Part shown: positions 18,119 to 26,924 of the stretch, piece by piece
Layout of the letters: each line of letters opens with the position of its first letter
Position numbering within the stretch: position 1 is the first letter of the stretch
Source of the DNA: Gemmatimonadaceae bacterium
GTDB taxonomy: Bacteria > Gemmatimonadota > Gemmatimonadetes > Gemmatimonadales > Gemmatimonadaceae
NCBI GenBank assembly: GCA_025358925.1
Contig: JANYHT010000013.1
Span: 1-64,000 of the forward strand
Direction of reading: 5' to 3'
Length of the DNA: 64,000 bases
Notes under the pieces: generated by a model
What the model saw: the letters and a program-made list of their open reading frames with translations, nothing else
Told to the model about the DNA's origin: nothing
Databases searched by the model: none
Position numbers and translations under genes: made by a program

Positions 18119-19906
18119 CTAACGGCAGTAAGAGATCGTGGGCTGCGTGGTTGCACCGGCGCTGTTCACGAATTGAAAATTCCAGCACGCCGATTTTCCG
18201 GTTTTCGCATTTTGCGCTAATAACGTCACGAGTGCAGAACCGACAATCGCTTTGTAGCGAATCTTGTAAGTACCCGCTGCATTCACGTAGCTATCCGCAC
18301 CGGTTTCCCTTGTTGTAAAAGTGCGGGCGGACGTAATTTGCAGCACTTGATATCCATCCGTGGCGTCCGTGACAAGCGTCATGGCGGAATTTGGAAATGG
18401 CGTAACGGGTGGTTGACGCATCGGCCGATATTTGCCCCCCTGCCCCGCGAGATCGGGACTTGGTGTGCCGCGCAAACAGGCAAGCACAGAGGGCATCATG
18501 TTTGTCACATGATAGCTGTAGCCCGTTGGCGCATTCTGCACCGCGTTCGTGTTGCCACCGCACATATTATCACGGGTCGCGACAGTGCCATCCGTGTTGT
18601 TGAATCCAAAAATGGCGTATCCATCAAGTGCCCATCCCAACGGATGCGTGTCCCAATAGTTCGCGGCGCGCGTGAACATCAAACACAACGGTGCGGCGTG
18701 ATAGTGATAATCATCGACACGACCGGCATGTCCGTTACAATCGTCCAATTCGCCAAGTACTTTCGTATCACCGTTTTGACATCCGCCTTGTTTGCATGGA
18801 TTAGAAATTCGGACGTCGTTCACTGCGATACCGATCGGCCCGTCGTCCACCGAGGTAGTGCTCGCCGCAATGGCTGGCGTGAGCGGACTTCTCCATGCGT
18901 TCGCACCAATGAAGGCCTGCGAGTGGGGGACTTGCAGATTGGTGGCGACGATACCGTTCATCATCACATGCGCGGCCAGTCCGTCTGTATTGAGGTACGC
19001 GTTTACGCTATCGCAGCCGACGGAGGTGACACCGGTTGTTGCGATCATGATCGAGCCGCGAACAAAGCCACAATTTGCCGCAGTAGTAAACGTCGGTCGC
19101 GTTGAGGTGACGCTGAACGACGTCGCTGCCAATGTCAGTGATGCAATGGCCGATGTCAGTGCTTGTCCCGTGACCTGATTGGCCGTTGCGGACACCGTCG
19201 GCGACGCGGAAAGCGCATACAGCGTGTACGTGTACACTTTGGCCCCGGGCCCTTGCGAACAGGGTGGATTGTACGCGAGCGCGGGACCGTCGCTGCCTAC
19301 GCCGAGTGTGCCGACACCGTAGCTGTCTTTGACAAGACTCGCGGTCGTGGACGGAATGCCGTACAACACCCAATTCCACTTCGTGGTACCGTCACCTGGG
19401 AGCGTCGTCATCAACAACGCAAACTCTGTCGTGCCGAGCGGGGCGTTGGCCCATTGTAACGCGAGTGTTGAGGCTGTGTCGTCGCACGTGTATGTGGAGG
19501 GCAAGGTGCCGCCATTCGGAACCGTTGCGCTGGCTAACGTGAACACCGTACCGCTCCCGCCGGCACTCGGCTTCACGACCACGCTGGCTGATGCGGCGCC
19601 AATCCCTTTTGCGTTGCTCGCGGCAACGGTGCACGAATACGAGGTTTCGTTCACCAAACCTGTCACCATAATCGGGCTTCTCGTATCAATCCCGGATTTT
19701 GCAATGCCTGCCGCCGTGCACGTTGCCGTGTAGGCCAGAATGGTTGATCCACCGGTCGATGATGGCACCGCGAACGCAATGCTCGCGGTGCTGTTGCCAG
19801 CGGTTGCAATGACGCTGGTCGGCGTGCCGGGTACGGTGCTACTCGGCGTGACGGGCGTCATCGTGGTGTCGCCGCGTGGGCACGCGAACAGAGCCGCCAT
19901 TAACAC
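18119..19906 (-). CDS. YHYH-domain lipoprotein with FN3 and PEBP-like domains
   Basis: 595 aa. The start is GTG 19906 or ATG 19900; the N-terminus is a short lipoprotein signal ending LFAC. Domains in order: a fibronectin type III-like domain at about 25-110, a PEBP (YbhB/YbcL-like) region at about 115-270 (TCDDTASTLALQWANAPLGTTEFALLM), and a YHYH domain at about 290-520. The last has DDYHYHAAPLC, a metal-site-like HPLGWALDGYAIFG and Cys-rich loops. A C-terminal beta segment follows. The reaction is unknown; YHYH proteins are surface or periplasmic, and the histidines suggest metal binding. Upstream is a kinase gene, downstream an exported unknown. Confidence 0.82.
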   Translation of the reverse strand: MLMAALFACPRGDTTMTPVTPSSTVPGTPTSVIATAGNSTASIAFAVPSSTGGSTILAYTATCTAAGIAKSGIDTRSPIMVTGLVNETSYSCTVAASNAKGIGAASASVVVKPSAGGSGTVFTLASATVPNGGTLPSTYTCDDTASTLALQWANAPLGTTEFALLMTTLPGDGTTKWNWVLYGIPSTTASLVKDSYGVGTLGVGSDGPALAYNPPCSQGPGAKVYTYTLYALSASPTVSATANQVTGQALTSAIASLTLAATSFSVTSTRPTFTTAANCGFVRGSIMIATTGVTSVGCDSVNAYLNTDGLAAHVMMNGIVATNLQVPHSQAFIGANAWRSPLTPAIAASTTSVDDGPIGIAVNDVRISNPCKQGGCQNGDTKVLGELDDCNGHAGRVDDYHYHAAPLCLMFTRAANYWDTHPLGWALDGYAIFGFNNTDGTVATRDNMCGGNTNAVQNAPTGYSYHVTNMMPSVLACLRGTPSPDLAGQGGKYRPMRQPPVTPFPNSAMTLVTDATDGYQVLQITSARTFTTRETGADSYVNAAGTYKIRYKAIVGSALVTLLAQNAKTGKSACWNFQFVNSAGATTQPTISYCR

Positions 19907-20026
19907 GCACGACAGGAAGCGGCTATGGCGCGGCGAAAGAACCGAAGTGTGGTCTATCGGAAGCGCGAAGGGTGATCATACGTTTCGTGAAGCGCACGCG
20001 AGCATCATCGCCTCCCCGACACACTT

Positions 20027-21019
20027 TTAGCGCGCACGGAGAGCAAAAAGTATAGCCAGTATCACGGCAGCCACAGTCGAAACGCCGGCGATCAGCCACG
20101 GTATCCAACTTGGAATACCGGCGATTCTTCTCGTCCACGCGCTGTCAATATTGCCAGACGCGGATGGCGTCGCGCTCAACGCGCGCACAATCTCGGAGCC
20201 GCTACGCGGTCGATCATCCGGCCGCTTCGCGAGACACTGCATCACGATCGCGTTAAGTCGTGCTGGTACGCCTGAACGACGCGCATCGATGGCATCAGGA
20301 GTGCGCGTAGCGTGCGCTTCAAACACCGCTTGCGGCGTACGACCGCTGAACGGCGGATGACCGGTGATCATCTCGTACGCAACGACACCGAGCGCATACA
20401 AGTCAGCGCGGTGATCAAGATTGGGGTCGCCTGCCGCTTGCTCAGGCGCAACGTATGTGGGTGTGCCGAGGCTCATGCCGACTTGCGTGATGCGCAAGAC
20501 TTCGGTTTCTGATGTCGACGCACTCACGAGCGCCTTCCCAATGCCAAAATCAAGCACAACCGCTTGGCCTCGAAAGAACATCACATTCTCGGGCTTGATG
20601 TCGCGGTGCACGATGCCTTCGTCGTGTGCATACGACAGCGCACCGGCCACCTCTTCGACGATGCCCGCAATATCAGCCATGGCCATCGGTCGTTCACGCG
20701 TCATGCGTTCGCGCAGCGATTCGCCGTCCACGAGGGGCATCGTGTAGTACAAATGCTCCCCGGCAAGTCCAGCGCTGAGCAACGGTACAATGTGCGGATG
20801 TTGCAAGCGCGCTGCCAACGTAATCTCGCGTTTGAATCGTTCGGCGGACAACGTGGCGGCGAGGTCGGGCGACAGTACCTTGATCACGACGGGACGTCGC
20901 AGGGCGTTGTCCATGGCGACAAACACGCGTGACATGCCGCCGCGTGGCAATTCGCGTTCGAGCGTGTACTGCGCGCCGAGCGCGCCTTGAATTTCCGCCT
21001 GCAGGTTGTCGTCAACCAT
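20027..21019 (-). CDS. Short transmembrane Ser/Thr protein kinase without an external sensor
   Basis: 330 aa from ATG 21019, preceded by GGGAGG at 8-nt spacing; the longer open frame upstream overlaps the opposite-strand oxidoreductase gene. The kinase domain covers about 18-275: glycine loop LPRGGMSRVF (first loop glycine replaced by proline), Lys47, HRDIKPEN at 138-145, DFG at 157-159, VAPEQAAG. A C-terminal helix at about 304-326 anchors it, with nothing beyond the membrane, so any signal must come through the helix or a partner. It is followed by the YHYH lipoprotein gene on the same strand. Confidence 0.9.
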   Translation of the reverse strand: MVDDNLQAEIQGALGAQYTLERELPRGGMSRVFVAMDNALRRPVVIKVLSPDLAATLSAERFKREITLAARLQHPHIVPLLSAGLAGEHLYYTMPLVDGESLRERMTRERPMAMADIAGIVEEVAGALSYAHDEGIVHRDIKPENVMFFRGQAVVLDFGIGKALVSASTSETEVLRITQVGMSLGTPTYVAPEQAAGDPNLDHRADLYALGVVAYEMITGHPPFSGRTPQAVFEAHATRTPDAIDARRSGVPARLNAIVMQCLAKRPDDRPRSGSEIVRALSATPSASGNIDSAWTRRIAGIPSWIPWLIAGVSTVAAVILAILFALRAR

Positions 21020-21087
21020 CGCCTGTCCTCCCAAGGTGCCGGACGTCGCTTCATGATGAATGTACGCGAACGTGCGGCCACACGCGC

Positions 21088-21093
21088 TACCTT
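21088..21093 (+). promoter_or_regulatory. Candidate -10 element (TACCTT), leaderless start
   Basis: TACCTT lies 5 nt before ATG 21099, and no Shine-Dalgarno is visible. It lies between the divergent kinase gene and the oxidoreductase gene. No good -35 is seen. Confidence 0.3.
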
Positions 21094-21098
21094 GCATC

Positions 21099-21728
21099 AT
21101 GCCTACTCTCGCTGTCTTTGGCGCATCGGGCCGAACCGGCTGGCGCGTCTGCCAACACGCGCGCGCTGCTGGATACACGCTGAGGATTCTCGCGCGAAAT
21201 CCCACCCGTCTCGGTGAGGCGCATGCCGGTGCGTGTGTCATCACCGGCGATGTGCTGGACGCGGCGACCGTGAGCGCTGTGGTACATGGCGCCGACGCCA
21301 TCATCAGCACGCTCGGCGCTGACGATTTCCGGTCGCCGGGTGATGTGTTATCGCGCGGTATGGCCAATATTGTGGCTGCTGCGCAGCGTCACAGTGTGCA
21401 GCGCATTCTTGCGGTCGCTGGCGGTGGTGTCTTGGACGCCGCAGCGGGCGGACTCCGCAGCGAACGGCCCACATTTCCTGCGGCGTTCGCGATCATTACA
21501 CGGCAGCATCAAGGAACGTGGCACGCGCTGCGGGAGAGTGGGCTGGCGTGGACGTTGGCGTGCACGCCAGATCTTACCGAGGACATGCGCACAGGCATCT
21601 TTCGCGCAGTGGCCAACGTGATGCCGGACAGCGGACGTCGAATTGCACGAGATGAGCTCGCGCATTGGCTCGTGGCGCAGATTGACCGTACCACATTTGT
21701 AAACACGCGAGTCGGACTCGCCACCTGA
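21099..21728 (+). CDS. NAD(P)-binding oxidoreductase, atypical SDR (NmrA/NAD(P)H-binding like)
   Basis: 209 aa. The N-terminus is a Rossmann dinucleotide motif (LAVFGASGRTGWRVC) followed by LRILARNP and GDVLDAATVSAVVHGADAIISTLG, typical of atypical SDRs that bind NADP but often lack the catalytic Tyr/Lys pair. The ATG at 21099 was chosen because it starts directly at the motif; an in-frame ATG at 21060 adds a stretch without similarity. The substrate is unknown. It is divergent from the short kinase gene. Confidence 0.85.
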   Translation: MPTLAVFGASGRTGWRVCQHARAAGYTLRILARNPTRLGEAHAGACVITGDVLDAATVSAVVHGADAIISTLGADDFRSPGDVLSRGMANIVAAAQRHSVQRILAVAGGGVLDAAAGGLRSERPTFPAAFAIITRQHQGTWHALRESGLAWTLACTPDLTEDMRTGIFRAVANVMPDSGRRIARDELAHWLVAQIDRTTFVNTRVGLAT

Positions 21729-21756
21729 ATCGAATTTCCTTTTACGCAGACAGATC

Positions 21757-22701
21757 ATGCGCTTGCTTCGCGTTTCACTGGTGTTGCTCGTGGTACTCGT
21801 TGTCGCGGGTGTGGGATACTCTACGGTGAGAAATCCGGAGACCGATACGCTCGACGTGCGGGCCCGCACCAATGTGCCGGGGCAGTTTGGCGGACTGGTA
21901 AATGGCGTCACGCACTTTGATATTGGCGGGCCGGATAGCGCACGCACCGTGGTGTTGGTGCACGGCTTTTCGGTGCCGCTGTATATCTGGGATTCTACGT
22001 TCTTCGCTTTGCGCAACGATGGATACCAAGTCATTCGCTATGACTTGTACGGTCGCGGCTTATCTGATCGACCCGATGTGGCGTACGACGGCGCACTGTT
22101 TGATGCGCAGTTGGATGGACTCCTCGATTCATTGCATGTAAGTGGCCCCATTGACTTGATCGGGCTGTCGTTTGGCGGGTATGTCACCGCCCATTATGTA
22201 AGCACGCATGCCAAACGCGTGCGTACACTCACCTTGATTGATCCGGTGGCGTCAAGCGGACCGCTACCGTGGTTCCTTCGCGTGCCGATCGTTGGGCCGT
22301 GGATCTGGCAGGTAACCCAAGTGCCGGGCATGGCGGACAATCAGACGTCGGACTTCTTACACCCCGAGCACTTTCCGGGATGGGCAGAAAAGTATCGCCC
22401 GCAGATGCGCTTTCCGGGATTTGGTCGCGCGCTCTTGCGGACCCGGCAAACGATGGCGGCCACCGACTTCGATGCACTCTACGCTTCCGTCGGCAAGGCG
22501 AACGTGCCCGTCTTGCTCCTCTGGGGCAAGCAAGATCACACCGTTCCTATCGAAAAGGCGACGGTAATTACGCGCAATATTCCATCGGTCGAGTTCGTGC
22601 CCGTTGATTCCGCTGGGCATTTGCCACACATGGAGCAAGCGACACTTGTGAACGCACGCATATTGGCCTTCCTCTCAGCGCATCCCGTCGTCAAGCCGTA
22701 A
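21757..22701 (+). CDS. Alpha/beta hydrolase, membrane-anchored or exported
   Basis: 314 aa. An N-terminal hydrophobic helix at 6-21 anchors or exports the enzyme. The hydrolase core has VVLVHGFSVPLYIW (oxyanion hole), the nucleophile elbow GLSFG with Ser138, an acid in LLLWGKQDHTVP and His in DSAGHLPHMEQ. This is a complete Ser-Asp-His triad. The substrate is unknown; the sequence resembles esterases and 2-hydroxymuconate-type C-C hydrolases. It follows the oxidoreductase after 28 bp and precedes the amidohydrolase on the same strand. Confidence 0.88.
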   Translation: MRLLRVSLVLLVVLVVAGVGYSTVRNPETDTLDVRARTNVPGQFGGLVNGVTHFDIGGPDSARTVVLVHGFSVPLYIWDSTFFALRNDGYQVIRYDLYGRGLSDRPDVAYDGALFDAQLDGLLDSLHVSGPIDLIGLSFGGYVTAHYVSTHAKRVRTLTLIDPVASSGPLPWFLRVPIVGPWIWQVTQVPGMADNQTSDFLHPEHFPGWAEKYRPQMRFPGFGRALLRTRQTMAATDFDALYASVGKANVPVLLLWGKQDHTVPIEKATVITRNIPSVEFVPVDSAGHLPHMEQATLVNARILAFLSAHPVVKP

Positions 22702-22772
22702 CCGTTCGCGTTCGCTTCGTCCACCAACGCGGCCGACACGGTGCCGTCGCGCGTCTGTCTCCAGGAGTGTGT

Positions 22773-24002
22773 ATGCCCCGTCGTTCCGTGGTTGTCCACG
22801 TGCGCATGCTGATCACGTGCAGTACAATTGCCGTTTCCACACTTGGAGCACAACAGCCACCGGCTGGACGCGGGGGCATGCGGAACGCCACGAGCATTCA
22901 ACCGGGCGAATCATGTCCCGCGGGGATGACGGAAGTGCGACCGCGTAGTTGCATGGCGCCTGACAACGCGCCGCCAAGCATTGTCGACTACCGACCGCAT
23001 TCGACGCTCATCTCCACCTCGCACGTGACGAGGACCTCAAAATATCCGGCAATTGATTTTCACGGACACCCATCGGGACTGCTCGGCACGACGGAAGGTC
23101 TCGCAAGGCTTGGCGCCGCACTTGATAGCCTGAACGTACGTCTGATGGTATCGGCGGACAACATGTCTGGTGATCGCCTGAAAACGACGATCACCACCAT
23201 TCGCGCGTCGTCGATGAAAGATCGCGTGCGCGTACTCGCGGGCATCAATTTCTCAAACGTTGGTCCGGGCTGGGCAGCGAAGGCCGTCGCCCAGCTCGAG
23301 TCCGATGTGGCGAACGGCGCGGTCGGCGTTGGCGAAATTCCGAAGAGCTTTGGGTTGTCGGTGAAGAAATCGGATGGGTCTCGCTTGCACATTGACGATG
23401 TTGAGTTGAATCCGATTTGGGAGGCGTGTGCACGCCTCAAGTTACCGGTATTTATTCATACCGCCGATCCGCAAGAATTTTTTCAACCGATCGATTACTC
23501 GAATGAACGCTGGCTTGAGATGTCGCTCTTTAGTGATCGCCGGTATCCCTCGGATCGCTATCCATCGTTCGAGCAATTGATGACCGAGCGCGACAGTCTC
23601 TTTCGGCATCACCCGAAGACCATTTTTGTCGCCGCGCACATGGGTTGGCACGCCAATGACCTGACGCGACTTGGTCGAATGTTTGCTTCCATGCCGAACG
23701 TTTACACCGAGATCGGCGCCGTGCTGTACGATATTGGACGGCAGCCGCGCGCGATGCGCGACTTTTTCGTGCAGTATCAGGATCGCATTCTCTTTGGCAA
23801 GGATTCATTCCAGCCGGAGGAGTATCCATATTATTGGCGCGTATTGGAAACGCGAGATGACTACTTCGATTATTACCGCGGCTATCACGCGTTCTGGAAG
23901 TTGTACGGCATTGATTTGCCCGACGCGGTGTTGAAAAAAGTCTATTTCCAAAACGCGCTGAAATTGACGTCAGGTCTTCCGCAAACGGGCTGGCCACGTT
24001 GA
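22773..24002 (+). CDS. Exported amidohydrolase-2 family protein
   Basis: 409 aa from ATG 22773, with CCAGGAG just upstream. Signal peptide MPRRSVVVHVRMLITCSTIAVSTLGAQQ. The core resembles amidohydrolase-2 TIM-barrel enzymes: IDFHGHPSG is the first metal-binding strand, then FIHTADPQEFF, FVAAHMGWHAND and FGKDSFQPEEYPYYWRVLE at the barrel end. These supply the usual His and Asp metal ligands. A decarboxylase or hydrolase role is possible; the substrate is unknown. Its stop codon overlaps the TTG start of the next gene, so translation is coupled. Confidence 0.85.
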   Translation: MPRRSVVVHVRMLITCSTIAVSTLGAQQPPAGRGGMRNATSIQPGESCPAGMTEVRPRSCMAPDNAPPSIVDYRPHSTLISTSHVTRTSKYPAIDFHGHPSGLLGTTEGLARLGAALDSLNVRLMVSADNMSGDRLKTTITTIRASSMKDRVRVLAGINFSNVGPGWAAKAVAQLESDVANGAVGVGEIPKSFGLSVKKSDGSRLHIDDVELNPIWEACARLKLPVFIHTADPQEFFQPIDYSNERWLEMSLFSDRRYPSDRYPSFEQLMTERDSLFRHHPKTIFVAAHMGWHANDLTRLGRMFASMPNVYTEIGAVLYDIGRQPRAMRDFFVQYQDRILFGKDSFQPEEYPYYWRVLETRDDYFDYYRGYHAFWKLYGIDLPDAVLKKVYFQNALKLTSGLPQTGWPR

Positions 24003-26260
24003 GCGTGCGGCGCTTCGCGCGCGTTGCCCTGTCCGTCGGCATTCTTTCAGCGACACCGGCGCTGCGACTGTGGGCGCAAGAGTTGGCTCCAACACGAATT
24101 GCAATTGCTTCAAACGTGGCGCGCAAAGGAACGGCACACGTCATCAGCAAAGCGCCAATCATCGACGGTAAGCTCGACGAAGACGTTTGGAAAGAGGGAG
24201 TGCTTTTCGACGGTTTCGTACAGCGTGAATCCCGCGAAGGCGAGCCCGCAACAGAACGTACGGAAGTGCGGTTACTCACCGACGGTGAGGCGTTGTACAT
24301 CGGTGCGTGGATGTATGATCGCGAACCGCAGGGCATCGTTCCCGGCGAAAAAGTGCGCGATGTGCTGCTCACGAACAGCGATTATTTCGCAATTATTCTG
24401 GACACGTATCTCGACCGGCAGAATGGATTTGTGTTTGCCACCACGCCGGCGGGCGTCGAGTACGATGGACAGGTTGTGCGTGAAGGTGAAGGCGGTGCCG
24501 TCGCACAAACCGGACAGTCACGCGCCCAATCCGGCTCCATGGGCGGATTTAATCTGAATTGGGATGGCAGTTGGAAGGTCGCGACATCGATCGACGCGAA
24601 CGGCTGGTACGCCGAATTTCGGATCCCATTTTCGACACTGCGGTACGGCGGGGCCGCGCACCAAACGTGGGGCATGAACATAGCGCGCAGTATCCGCCGA
24701 AAAAATGAGGAATCTCTGTGGTCCTTCGTGCCTCGTCAGTTTTCGCTGTATCGCCTTTCACGTGCCGGTACGCTCGAGGATATAGCGGTGCCCGTTCGTC
24801 GCGTCGCGACCGTGACGCCGTATGCGCTCAGCTCAAACACGCGCGACTTTGCCAAGGACGCGCATTTTCGACACCCGACGGAGTTTGGTGGAGATGCCAA
24901 GTACGGATTGACACCGAGTCTCACACTTGATCTCACGTATAACACGGACTTTGCGCAAGTCGAAGTTGATGAACAGCGAAGCAATCTGACTCGCTTTCCG
25001 CTCTTCTTCCCCGAGAAGCGCACCTTTTTTCTCGAGAACGCGGGTGTGTTTTCTGCGGGCACACCCCAAGCGGCGGACCTCTTTTTCTCTCGACGCATCG
25101 GCATCGACACGCTCGGCAACCCGGTACCGATTCGGGGGGGCGGTCGCATCACGGGACGCGTTGGTGGGACCACCATTGGATTGCTGCAGATTTTCACCGA
25201 AGACGTTGGCGCAACAAGCGGAAACTCGTACTCGGTCGCACGAGCGACCCGTGAACTTGGAAAGCGCTCTCGGCTGGGCGCGATCGCGGTGCAGCGACTT
25301 GGCTTGGGTAGTGATCGGTCCGACCTGAATCGCACGTATGGCATCGATGGTCGCATTGGAGTGAACGATGCACTCACCATCGATTGGTGGAGTGGGCTCA
25401 CCAAGTCACCGCGACGCGGTACCGATGCGTTGGCCGTTGGATCGTTGGCCACCTATCAAACACGTGACTGGAACAACACAGTGCGGTTTATCCAAACCGG
25501 TCGTGACTTTAATCCTGAGGTGGGATTCTTGAATCGGGCCGGTGGGTACTCGCTTGCGGAAGTGCAACTGATGCGCTTCGTGCGCAAGGCGTCGTGGACG
25601 CACGTGCGGCAGTGGAATCCACATACCACACTGCGTGGCTACTATGGTCGTGATGGTTACTTCCAGAGTGGGCAAGCACACATCGACTTGACGGAAGTCA
25701 CGTTTGCGAACGGTGGAAAGTTTGGTCCGGAACTCAACATTTTTCACGAGGGGCTACAGCAGCCGTTCCAGATTGCAAAAGGCGTGACGCTGCCGGTCGG
25801 ATCGTATACGTATCCGGTGTATGGAGTGGATTGGGAAACCGATCCGAGTCGGTCGCTCTCCGTGCTGGTGCGCGGCGATGTGGGCCCGTTTTACAACGGC
25901 ACTCGCAACGGTGGTCGAGCCACTTTTACCTACCGGCGCGGCGCGGCGATCACGTCATCGTTCGTGTTTGACTACAACGACGTGCATCTCGATCAGGGTA
26001 ACTTCGTGCGCACCGTCATTGGTACGCGCGTTGGCTACAACTTTACACCGCACGTGTTCGTGAATTCACTCGTGCAGTACAGCAACGCCGCGCGCGCATG
26101 GACGGCGAACGCGCGTTTGGGGTGGCTCACCACGGCCGGTACTGGGCTGTACGTCGTATACAACGAAGGCGAAGAGGCGGATTCGTTTTTCCGTTGGGTC
26201 CGTCCGCAATCGCGCTCGTTGGTGCTCAAATACACACGGCAAATCGGCACAGGTTCGTAA
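23999..26260 (+). CDS. DUF5916 outer-membrane protein with CBM9-like N-terminal domain
   Basis: 753 aa. The TTG at 23999 overlaps the upstream TGA. A signal peptide ends near LRLWAQ. The family-9 carbohydrate-binding-like domain is at about 45-240 (KAPIIDGKLDEDVWKEG, ALYIGAWMYDREP, GWYAEFRIPFSTLRYG). The DUF5916 part follows from about 265 and is a beta-barrel by appearance, with LDLTYNTDFAQVEVDEQRSNLTRFPLFFPEKRTFFLENAGVF as its hallmark (quoted in parts) and an aromatic C-terminal strand ending RQIGTGS. The function is unknown; it probably binds or passes a glycan-like ligand. Coupling to the amidohydrolase suggests a shared substrate. A G7 run lies at 25134-25140. Confidence 0.9.
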   Translation: MSVRRFARVALSVGILSATPALRLWAQELAPTRIAIASNVARKGTAHVISKAPIIDGKLDEDVWKEGVLFDGFVQRESREGEPATERTEVRLLTDGEALYIGAWMYDREPQGIVPGEKVRDVLLTNSDYFAIILDTYLDRQNGFVFATTPAGVEYDGQVVREGEGGAVAQTGQSRAQSGSMGGFNLNWDGSWKVATSIDANGWYAEFRIPFSTLRYGGAAHQTWGMNIARSIRRKNEESLWSFVPRQFSLYRLSRAGTLEDIAVPVRRVATVTPYALSSNTRDFAKDAHFRHPTEFGGDAKYGLTPSLTLDLTYNTDFAQVEVDEQRSNLTRFPLFFPEKRTFFLENAGVFSAGTPQAADLFFSRRIGIDTLGNPVPIRGGGRITGRVGGTTIGLLQIFTEDVGATSGNSYSVARATRELGKRSRLGAIAVQRLGLGSDRSDLNRTYGIDGRIGVNDALTIDWWSGLTKSPRRGTDALAVGSLATYQTRDWNNTVRFIQTGRDFNPEVGFLNRAGGYSLAEVQLMRFVRKASWTHVRQWNPHTTLRGYYGRDGYFQSGQAHIDLTEVTFANGGKFGPELNIFHEGLQQPFQIAKGVTLPVGSYTYPVYGVDWETDPSRSLSVLVRGDVGPFYNGTRNGGRATFTYRRGAAITSSFVFDYNDVHLDQGNFVRTVIGTRVGYNFTPHVFVNSLVQYSNAARAWTANARLGWLTTAGTGLYVVYNEGEEADSFFRWVRPQSRSLVLKYTRQIGTGS

Positions 26261-26396
26261 CAGCGGTGCCAGAAACGCAACGGTGCACGTGGGTGTTTGT
26301 CGGCCGCTGCTGGCGTGGCACGTAACGCAGTCGCAAACTCAAGCGTCTCAGCGCCATTCACCGGTCCCACGTACTCGGGTTGAGGAACTCACGGTC

Positions 26397-26924
26397 ATGC
26401 TCAAGATCATCGGTACCATCGTTGTCATTGCCATTGTCGTTGTGCTCGGCCTCGCCGTCACAAAACCGGACACATTTAGTCTGCAACGCGCGACCACTAT
26501 TCACGCACCGCCTGAGAAGATCTTTGGGTATATCAACGATTTCCATCAATGGAGTGCATGGTCGCCGTGGGAAAAGATCGATCCCAATATGCAGCGCACC
26601 TACAGCGGTGCGCCGAACGGCGTCGGTGCGGTGTATGCGTGGAGTGGTAACAGTAAGGCGGGCGCGGGACGCATGGAAATAAAAAATGTCGCGTCACCGC
26701 TCAATGCGCAGATTGCGCTGGATTTCACAAAACCATTCGAGACGAACAACGTGATCGAATTTATGCTCGAGCCGAAGGGCGATTCCACGGGGGTGACGTG
26801 GGTGATGCGCGGCCCGTTGCCGTTCGTGTCGAAAGTAATGACGGTGTTTGTGAGCATGGATGCCCTTGTCGGCAAGGATTTCGAAGCTGGACTGGCCAAT
26901 CTTAAGGCTGCTGCCGAAAAGTGA
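26397..26924 (+). CDS. SRPBCC-superfamily protein, membrane-anchored
   Basis: 175 aa from ATG 26397, with TTGAGGA upstream. An N-terminal helix (LKIIGTIVVIAIVVVLGLAV) anchors the protein. The START/Bet v1-like fold is recognisable from TTIHAPPEKIFGYINDFHQWSAWSPWEKIDPNM and the C-terminal KDFEAGLANLKAAAEK. Such proteins bind hydrophobic ligands or act as polyketide cyclase-like proteins. GTGA overlap with the following MATE gene. Confidence 0.87.
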   Translation: MLKIIGTIVVIAIVVVLGLAVTKPDTFSLQRATTIHAPPEKIFGYINDFHQWSAWSPWEKIDPNMQRTYSGAPNGVGAVYAWSGNSKAGAGRMEIKNVASPLNAQIALDFTKPFETNNVIEFMLEPKGDSTGVTWVMRGPLPFVSKVMTVFVSMDALVGKDFEAGLANLKAAAEK

